From the NCBI GenBank assembly GCA_009780955.1, contig WQZB01000007.1:35415-99414 (forward strand): a stretch of 64,000 bases of DNA, written 5' to 3'. Of this stretch, positions 58,684 through 64,000 are shown piece after piece (within the stretch, counting starts at the first letter, position 1; each line of letters begins with the position of its first letter). Below the pieces are notes generated by a model that was not told the origin of the DNA, searched no databases, and was given only the letters and a program-made list of their open reading frames with translations. The stretch comes from Polyangiaceae bacterium (GTDB lineage Bacteria > Myxococcota_A > Polyangia > Polyangiales > Polyangiaceae). Made by a program: the position numbers and the translations under genes.

Positions 58684-59012
58684 ATGGTCGACAGGGCTTT
58701 TATGGCTACAGAAGGTATTTCAACCCGTCCTCGTGACTCCTTCAACCTTAACCAAGCTGAAGAAGGAGCCCACAACACCGTTTCAACGGTCAAAAAAAAA
58801 AAAGAAGCAAACGCCGCGCGGGTAAGCAGTACCAATCCGGAGTCCACGAGGCCGTGGGTGACATTGCGAAAGGGATTGTGAGTAGCGTCTCAATTGTCGC
58901 CGCTGCTAAGCAGCTCTCCAAAGCCCACGAGGCTGAGGGCGATAAGGCGAAAGGGCTTGCGGATGGAGCTGGCGATCGCTCTTCCAAAATGTCTAGTGAA
59001 TCTCGTACCTAG
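58684..59012 (+). pseudogene. Small gene split by a 12-A run (frameshift or programmed slippage)
   Basis: An ATG at 58684 opens a frame reading MVDRAFMATEGISTRPRDSF up to KKKK at the A12 run (58792-58803). That frame then runs on to a TGA at 58879-58881. In the -1 frame the sequence continues as RSKRRAGKQYQSGVHEAVG, then SIVAAAKQLSKAHEAEGDKA and ends at TAG 59010. The second frame is closed upstream by TGA at 58758 and has no start of its own. One extra A would join the parts into a roughly 110-residue protein. It may be a mutation, a sequencing error or transcriptional slippage. Function is unknown. Confidence 0.55.
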
Positions 59013-59155
59013 CAGATCCTTACGGCAGGCTCCTTCGTCGCTCCTGCACTAAACCGGCTCTGTCTTTAATCGGAGGGCAGAGCCGCGTAGTGCCCTATTG
59101 TTTTTGATTGGAGTCGGCTATCAGTAAGAGGTAAGATATTCAGATTACTCCCTCA

Positions 59156-59161
59156 AGGAGG
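59156..59161 (+). promoter_or_regulatory. Shine-Dalgarno of the small Cys-rich lipoprotein
   Basis: AGGAGG lies 7 bases before the ATG at 59169. Confidence 0.75.
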
Positions 59162-59168
59162 CTTCGTC

Positions 59169-59504
59169 ATGGCTCGTCGTCTCGTCCTCATGCTGGTCGG
59201 TGCCGGTTTCCTCTGCTTCGCAGGTTGTAACATCGATACCGATCCGACTTCGTGCAAAACCAATTCCGGTCCCTGCTCCGGCACATTCACCTGCGAGAAT
59301 TCCGGCATTCATGGTTTCTGCCTCAAGGCGACTCAGGTCTGTCTGGTACAGCCGGGGAACGTTGGGTGTAGGAACATCCCCGGCGCCTCGGAGAGCGCGT
59401 GCCCCAGCGTGGAGCAGGCCCAGAGCGTGGCCGGTTGCATGACTGGCTTGCGTGAGACGTGCAGCGGCTCGTCAAGCGATGGGATCACCATTACCTGCAA
59501 TTGA
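59169..59504 (+). CDS. Small Cys-rich lipoprotein
   Basis: A 111-residue protein with a strong Shine-Dalgarno. LVLMLVGAGFLCFAGC gives a lipobox Cys. The mature part has eight or more Cys (for example SCKTNSGPCSGTFTC and GFCLKATQVCLV), which suggests a disulphide-knotted small domain. No family is recognised. It is preceded by the split small gene and followed by an esterase gene on the same strand. Confidence 0.75.
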   Translation: MARRLVLMLVGAGFLCFAGCNIDTDPTSCKTNSGPCSGTFTCENSGIHGFCLKATQVCLVQPGNVGCRNIPGASESACPSVEQAQSVAGCMTGLRETCSGSSSDGITITCN

Positions 59505-59563
59505 TCCCAATTTGTCGCGCCACCTCGCAGCGTCGTCCTCGACACGGGCATCGCCACCAGGCA

Positions 59564-59582
59564 TCCGCCGGCAGTAGTGTTA
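59564..59582. repeat. Solo end of the hairpin cassette
   Basis: CCGGCAGTAGTGTTAA matches the closing end of the cassette at 49406-49594. No partner end is seen nearby. It lies just before the start of the esterase gene. Confidence 0.55.
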
Positions 59583-59592
59583 AGATGCGTGC

Positions 59593-60864
59593 ATGAGGCT
59601 TTTAACATTTGCGGCATGCGTTGGGTTTCTTGTTGTCGCGTCGTGTTCGAGCAGTAGCAGCGATTCGAATGGTAATGCAGGTGGCGTTGGCAACGGCGGC
59701 GGCAATAACGGCAACGGCACGCCAGGTGTTGTTGATGCCGGCGGTGGCGGCGACAACGGCAACGGAGGCGATAACGGCGCGCCGGGTGTTGTTGATGCCG
59801 GCTCTGACAGCGATGCCGAGCAAGAAGTCGAACCAGCGGCCACGATTCACATCCTTGGCCGTTACGACGACAGCAATCGTTTCTCGTGGCCGGGCACGCA
59901 AATCCGCGCGAGGTTTTCCGGCACTGGCGTGACCCTATCGCTGAACGAAATGTGCACGGGTTGGTTCAATGGGTGCGACTGGTTCGATGTGACCGTTGAC
60001 GGTGTTGCGCTCGCCCCGCTCGTTTTCACCACGTCGGAGTCTGGCGACTATGTCCTTGCGACGGGCCTTGCTGACGGCGAGCACGATCTCATCGTGGCCA
60101 AGCGCACCGAATCGAGCGTTGGCGTGGCGCAGCTTCTTGGTATAACGCCCGAGGGCGGCGATTTGGTCGAAACCACGCTGTCTTTTTCGCACCGAATCGA
60201 GTTCATCGGCGATTCCATTTCGTGCGGTTATGGTGTTCTTGGTGCAGATGCATCTTGCTCGTTCAGTCCTGATACCGAAAGTGAGCCCCTGGCGTATCCG
60301 GCTCTTACGGCAGTGGCTCTCAACTCGTCACACACAACCATTGCTTATTCTGGAAAAGGCATTATTCGGTCATCCGGCTCGTCCGACCCCGATCCACAAT
60401 CGATGCCCCAGCTTTACGTGCGCACACTCGCAGACGACCTCAATAGCCAATGGGACTTTCGCGATGTGCCTGACGCGGTCATTATCAATCTTGGAACGAA
60501 TGATTTCAGCGTATCCGATCCCGGCCCCGAGTTTGTATCGACCTATGTCGATTTCATGGCAACCGTGCGCTCGAAGTATCCGGCGGCGCACATCATGGTG
60601 GCGCTTTCGCCGATGGTTACCAACAACTATCCTTGGGATCCTGATCCTGATATGGATATCAAGGGGGCTCGCGATACACTCCAAGATTACCTCAATGAGG
60701 TTATAACGGCGCGACAAGAAGCGGGTGACGCGAATGTCTCGATGATCGAATTCGATGCACTCCAAGACGCCGACTATGGTTGCGATTACCACCCGAACAA
60801 GGCAGCGCACCAAAGAATGAGCGACCAGCTCGTTGTCGCATTGCGCGCGCAGCTCGGTTGGTAA
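59593..60864 (+). CDS. Secreted SGNH esterase, CE2-like
   Basis: A 423-residue lipoprotein (LTFAACVGFLVVASC lipobox). A Gly/Asn/Asp linker with tandem GVVDAG units spans residues 20-75. A jelly-roll-like domain follows (GRYDDSNRFSWPGTQIRARF). The SGNH domain has GDSISCG (Ser nucleophile), NLGTNDF and CDYHPNKAAH (Asp and His). This order matches carbohydrate esterase family 2, whose members deacetylate polysaccharides. It is probably anchored outside the cytoplasm. It is convergent with the TPR gene, 7 bases apart. Confidence 0.87.
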   Translation: MRLLTFAACVGFLVVASCSSSSSDSNGNAGGVGNGGGNNGNGTPGVVDAGGGGDNGNGGDNGAPGVVDAGSDSDAEQEVEPAATIHILGRYDDSNRFSWPGTQIRARFSGTGVTLSLNEMCTGWFNGCDWFDVTVDGVALAPLVFTTSESGDYVLATGLADGEHDLIVAKRTESSVGVAQLLGITPEGGDLVETTLSFSHRIEFIGDSISCGYGVLGADASCSFSPDTESEPLAYPALTAVALNSSHTTIAYSGKGIIRSSGSSDPDPQSMPQLYVRTLADDLNSQWDFRDVPDAVIINLGTNDFSVSDPGPEFVSTYVDFMATVRSKYPAAHIMVALSPMVTNNYPWDPDPDMDIKGARDTLQDYLNEVITARQEAGDANVSMIEFDALQDADYGCDYHPNKAAHQRMSDQLVVALRAQLGW

Positions 60865-60871
60865 TAGCGGG

Positions 60872-62443
60872 CTAATCAGACGAGGCGTCTTCCACCGGTA
60901 TGCTTTGCATGGATGGTGCCTGCGTGGTTTGGGGTACTTCGTCGGCTTCGGCCGCAACGTTGCCTGGCTCGCCGCTCTCCGCGCCGTTTTCCGCATTGCC
61001 GGCGCGCGTTCTGACCCTCTCCGGTGCCGTAGCGGCGGATAGTTCGAGAATCGCGGCATAGTGTTTCTGCGCAGCCTCGCGCTCGCCAAGGTCCCACTCG
61101 GCATCGGCAACACCAAGGAGCGCTGGCTTGTATTTTGGTGCGGTGCTTACCGCCTTTTCGTACTCGGTTTTTGCGAGGGCAAGATTGCCCTCTTGGCGGG
61201 CGATGTCACCAAGCCCAGTGTAGGCTTCCGCATTGCCAGGGTATGCGGCCAACGTGCGCTTGTAGAGATCACGTGCGCGCGACAGATCGCCCGCTTTGCG
61301 TGCAGCGCGAGCTCGGTCGAGAAGCTCGGGAAGCGAGTAGCTCGGAGTTTCGGGCTTTTCTTTGGCTGCAGCTGCTCGAGGGACGTCATTGGCTGGCAAC
61401 GCGGTGCCGCTCGCCGCTGTGCGGGGTGCCGCGTCAGCGACTTGCGGCGGCGTGTCTTGCGTTGGCAACGTGATCGGCGCGATCGCGCTTGAAATCGGAT
61501 TGGCATTCTGCTCGGGCGAGGCGGGAGATGGGGTAGAGGCCGCGATCGCAACGTTCGCTATGTTCGCGTGATCCGACGTTTCTCCAACTGACGTTTCTCC
61601 AACGCCACGAAGGATATAAAATGCACATACAGCGCCGCCCATGGCGAGCACGGGAATAAGCCACGGCCTACGCGTAGGCGGCCTGTCGAACTCGGAGTGC
61701 ACAGACGATCGCACGGATGCTTGCGCGATCACGGGTGCCGGCGCCGGTGCCGGTTCGTCGTCGACCGTAATGCTTGGCGGCGGCGGGGCGAAGGGCGGCA
61801 CTCGATTGGCGATCGCTTGCCTTGTTTGCCGCACGAACGAAGATCCGTCGATTGCCGGTGGTGGTGGCGGCGGCAACGGTGAGATGCGCTCTAGAGGCTT
61901 CGGCGGCGGAGTGAAGACTCGCGCGATGGGCAGCGGAGGCGGCGGCTGCGGCGCAGCCGCAACTTTCGCGCGCGGCAAGGGGCGCGGCGCTGCGATGGGC
62001 GGCGACAGACGGAAGCTTGGCTGAAAGTTTGTAGACTGCAAGGGCTCACGCGGCAAAGCGGAGGGCAGCGCGCTTGTCTTGGGGTTCGGCGAAATCTTGA
62101 TGACTTGGACGACATCGCGCAGCGACAATAGCTCGGTAACTTCTTCTCCTTCGTCGTTGGTGGCTCCGTTGCTCGGCATTTCTGCCTCGTGCGTGGGTTC
62201 GGGCGCGACGGTGAGGTCGAACCAGCTTGCGTGCCGTGTGACAAGGCCCAAGGGGCTGATGGCAGTCCACGCGTCTCTTCGTGCCGGCACAATCCACACT
62301 TCTTCAGTGGCGTCGCACGACGTGCAGCGAAGCACCCTACGACGTGTGCCGGCAACGGTTTCGATTTCAATGCGCCCGCCGCAGTTCTCGCAGCCTAATC
62401 GATCGGACCCACCCGCACGATCAGACGACCTTATGGGTATCAT
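60872..62443 (-). CDS. Zinc-ribbon membrane protein with C-terminal TPR repeats
   Basis: A 523-residue protein. A CENCGGRIEIE and CTSC zinc ribbon opens it. A disordered Pro-rich stretch (LPPPPPPAIDG) separates it from one membrane span (WLIPVLAMGGAVCAFYIL). The C-terminal part has TPR units (LLDRARAARKAGDLSRARDL; AEAYTGLGDIARQEGNLALA; KPALLGVADAEWDLGEREAA). It is likely an adaptor spanning the inner membrane, with the TPR outside. No enzymatic motif is seen. This is a common myxobacterial design. The ATG at 62443 is used. Confidence 0.82.
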   Translation of the reverse strand: MIPIRSSDRAGGSDRLGCENCGGRIEIETVAGTRRRVLRCTSCDATEEVWIVPARRDAWTAISPLGLVTRHASWFDLTVAPEPTHEAEMPSNGATNDEGEEVTELLSLRDVVQVIKISPNPKTSALPSALPREPLQSTNFQPSFRLSPPIAAPRPLPRAKVAAAPQPPPPLPIARVFTPPPKPLERISPLPPPPPPAIDGSSFVRQTRQAIANRVPPFAPPPPSITVDDEPAPAPAPVIAQASVRSSVHSEFDRPPTRRPWLIPVLAMGGAVCAFYILRGVGETSVGETSDHANIANVAIAASTPSPASPEQNANPISSAIAPITLPTQDTPPQVADAAPRTAASGTALPANDVPRAAAAKEKPETPSYSLPELLDRARAARKAGDLSRARDLYKRTLAAYPGNAEAYTGLGDIARQEGNLALAKTEYEKAVSTAPKYKPALLGVADAEWDLGEREAAQKHYAAILELSAATAPERVRTRAGNAENGAESGEPGNVAAEADEVPQTTQAPSMQSIPVEDASSD

Positions 62444-62482
62444 CGCAACTCTACCCTCTCGGCTTACGGTACAATTCTTCTC

Positions 62483-63559
62483 TCACGGTCTTAATTCTGC
62501 AAGCGTGCGAAGCCAATTTCCGCCAAGAACTTTGTGGATTCGTTCTTCGGACCATCTACGATCAAGCATATGCTGCACAAGGCGCGGCAGCTCGCGGCAT
62601 GTTGCCATATCGCATGGCGTTAGAATGGCTCCGTCCCAGTCGCTGCCAAGCGATGCAAAGTCTTCGCCCACCGTGGACACGATATGCTCGAGGTGCATGA
62701 CCACGCGCTCGGCAGAGCAGCCACAGAAGCCGCCTCCAAGGAACGGCCAGTGGAACATGATTCCGATTGTGCCGCCAGTGTCGGCAACGGCGCGAAGCTG
62801 ATCATCGTCGAGGTTTCGCCAGTGGCGATACACACCAGAAACGCCAGTGTGTGAGACAATCACGGGCTGTGAGCGATCGTGCACGCGGAGCGCGTCGAAA
62901 AAACCGCGCCTGCTGATGTGTGCGAGATCGACGAAAATGCGCTTGTCGTTGAGTGCGCGCACGTAATCTTTGCCCGCGGCCGTCAACCCGCCTTTGCCGC
63001 CGCCCAGTGCGGATATCGCGTTTGGCGCGCTCGAGGCGCCGAGGCGCGAGCTCGACAGGTGAACGAGGGTAACGAGCACGATGTCCGAAGTGAGCAGCCC
63101 AACGTCGGCGTCAACGGCATTGCCACCTTGGATACCAACGAAGGCGGCGTGCAATTTCTTTTCGCGTGCGTCGCGGTATTCGCTCGCTGTGCGGACGAAC
63201 GCGACATCGCTCGGGCATTGTTCGAAGATCGCTTTGAGGCGCGCGAGGTTTTTGGTGAAGGTGCGCGCGCGACTCGAGCCAGAGCGAAGTGGGTTCGTGG
63301 TGATGATCCAGACGCCGCCGGTGATTTCCGTTTCGCGAATGCGCGGGATATCGACTTGGCTATAAAAGCGTGCGCCGAACAGGCCACGGTCATGCCGGCG
63401 TGTGAGATCATAACCAAAGATTCGCGTCCAAATGAAAGAGTCGATATGCAGATCGACGACATCGCTTGCGAGGTAAATTTCTATGGCTTCGCGCGAGATC
63501 CCGAGGGACGCAGCCCACGCAGCCGGATCCTTCTTCGGATCAGTGAGGCACACTTTCAC
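62483..63559 (-). CDS. Membrane dipeptidase (peptidase M19) homologue with altered metal site
   Basis: A 358-residue protein from a GTG. DLHID supplies the first metal ligands. VDLAHISR and VIVSHTGVSGVYRHWRN supply the two His ligands, and GSDWDG and GGNWLRTL are M19 landmarks. The residue that bridges the two zincs in human DPEP1 (Glu in GVEGGHSID) is Gln here (GIQGGNAVD). Activity may therefore be altered or lost, as seen in PvdM-like homologues. No signal peptide is evident. The final gene is divergent from it. Confidence 0.82.
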   Translation of the reverse strand: MKVCLTDPKKDPAAWAASLGISREAIEIYLASDVVDLHIDSFIWTRIFGYDLTRRHDRGLFGARFYSQVDIPRIRETEITGGVWIITTNPLRSGSSRARTFTKNLARLKAIFEQCPSDVAFVRTASEYRDAREKKLHAAFVGIQGGNAVDADVGLLTSDIVLVTLVHLSSSRLGASSAPNAISALGGGKGGLTAAGKDYVRALNDKRIFVDLAHISRRGFFDALRVHDRSQPVIVSHTGVSGVYRHWRNLDDDQLRAVADTGGTIGIMFHWPFLGGGFCGCSAERVVMHLEHIVSTVGEDFASLGSDWDGAILTPCDMATCRELPRLVQHMLDRRWSEERIHKVLGGNWLRTLAELRP

Positions 63560-63655
63560 GATCGCTTGAAGCTAGTACTCCGTCTCGCAAGTGACGCGGA
63601 TAATTTCCTGCCTGGCCAGCCAGGGACCGAACGTTTGTGTGCTAGGTGTTGAGTC

Positions 63656-64000
63656 ATGGCCCGGCCGGCATTCGCCGATCCCAAGACGGACTTCGTGTTC
63701 AAGCGCATTTTCGGCACCGAAGAGCACAAGCCGATTCTCGTGGGCTTGCTCAACGGGCTGTTGGAGCTCGACGAGGCGCACCGCATCGTCGATGTGACGC
63801 TTCTGACGCCGGAGCAGCGCCCCTTCGTACAGGAGCTGAAGTACTCCATCGTCGACGTGAAGTGCATGGACGCCAAAGGCGTTCGCTACGTGGTCGAGAT
63901 GCAGGTTCTCAATGTGGAGGGTTTCGAGAAGCGCGTCGTGTACAACGTGGCCAAAGCCTATAGCTCTCAGCTCCGTGCGGGCGCTAGCTACCCGGAGCTC
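63656..64000 (+). CDS. Rpn/PDDEXK-type nuclease (transposase-like), 3' end cut off
   Basis: 115 residues are visible before the window ends. The start MARPAFADPKTDFVFKRIFG is the hallmark of the PD-(D/E)XK transposase-family nucleases related to RpnA. The Asp of SIVDVKCMD and the EMQ of YVVEMQVLN fit the nuclease core. RpnA-like proteins nick DNA and promote RecA-independent recombination. A repeat-rich window is a fitting place for such a gene. The rest of the gene lies outside the window. Confidence 0.85.
   Translation, partial: MARPAFADPKTDFVFKRIFGTEEHKPILVGLLNGLLELDEAHRIVDVTLLTPEQRPFVQELKYSIVDVKCMDAKGVRYVVEMQVLNVEGFEKRVVYNVAKAYSSQLRAGASYPEL

Overview
The window looks like a chromosomal stretch from a GC-rich Gram-negative bacterium of the Myxococcota, most likely a Polyangia relative. 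This is inferred from content: Hanks-type Ser/Thr kinases with long Pro/Ala/Thr linkers, many lipoproteins with Ser/Asp/Gly-rich linkers, zinc-ribbon plus transmembrane proteins, a Cys-rich repeat surface protein with a hydrophobic-plus-Arg C-terminus, VWA-like secreted lipoproteins and several Omp85 barrels. There is no rRNA, no CRISPR array and no clear prophage. One tRNA is present, tRNA-Arg(CCU). 54 protein genes are called, including two cut by the window edges and one frameshifted.

Layout. 1-8.1 kb: a truncated secreted propeller-like protein, two small Ser/Thr/Gly-rich proteins, an esterase, a PEP-utilising phosphotransferase coupled to an RluA pseudouridine synthase, and a secreted protein. 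8.2-12 kb: two tandem Ser/Thr kinases. 12-17.3 kb: two small proteins, a large zincin/propeller/Omp85 fusion, a glycerophosphodiesterase and a family 2 glycosyltransferase. 17.3-25.6 kb: mostly housekeeping (purB, fbaB, fbp, queE, a radical SAM/DUF2344 fusion). 25.6-30.8 kb: tRNA-Arg, an Omp85 protein, a secreted DUF4390-like protein, an L,D-transpeptidase and uvrC. 30.9-36.8 kb: a VWA-like lipoprotein, an orphan OmpR-type regulator and a Cys-rich repeat surface protein. 36.8-44.7 kb (minus strand): ABC exporter with a glycoside hydrolase, then a TonB-dependent receptor carrying a TonB C-terminal domain, with downstream lipoproteins. 45-49.4 kb: GATase, SDR, fatty-acid desaturase, MFS exporter. 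49.4-52.2 kb: an accessory-looking patch with a hairpin cassette and a translationally coupled NlpC/P60-like protein plus lipoprotein. 52.3-64 kb: zinc-ribbon membrane protein, RMD1/DUF155, EamA, serA, arfB, a Gly-rich secreted protein, GNAT, a poly(A)-frameshifted small gene, a Cys-rich lipoprotein, a CE2-like esterase, a TPR protein, an M19 dipeptidase homologue and a truncated Rpn-type nuclease.

The most unusual structure is in the repeats. A dispersed palindromic element (left arm ACCGCTTTCGATTTGACGCG, right arm CGCGTCAACTTGAAAGCGGT) recurs at least a dozen times. Many copies lie directly against stop codons. One complete copy lies in frame inside the MFS exporter gene, apparently adding about 46 residues between its two halves, much as Rickettsia palindromic elements do. 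A second family of paired GTAGGGGC palindromes sits at convergent gene ends and is often fused to the first element. A third is a hairpin cassette at 49.4 kb whose end sequence recurs alone at 59.57 kb. Start sites were chosen by eye from ribosome-binding sites, overlaps and family length, and no database search was possible.
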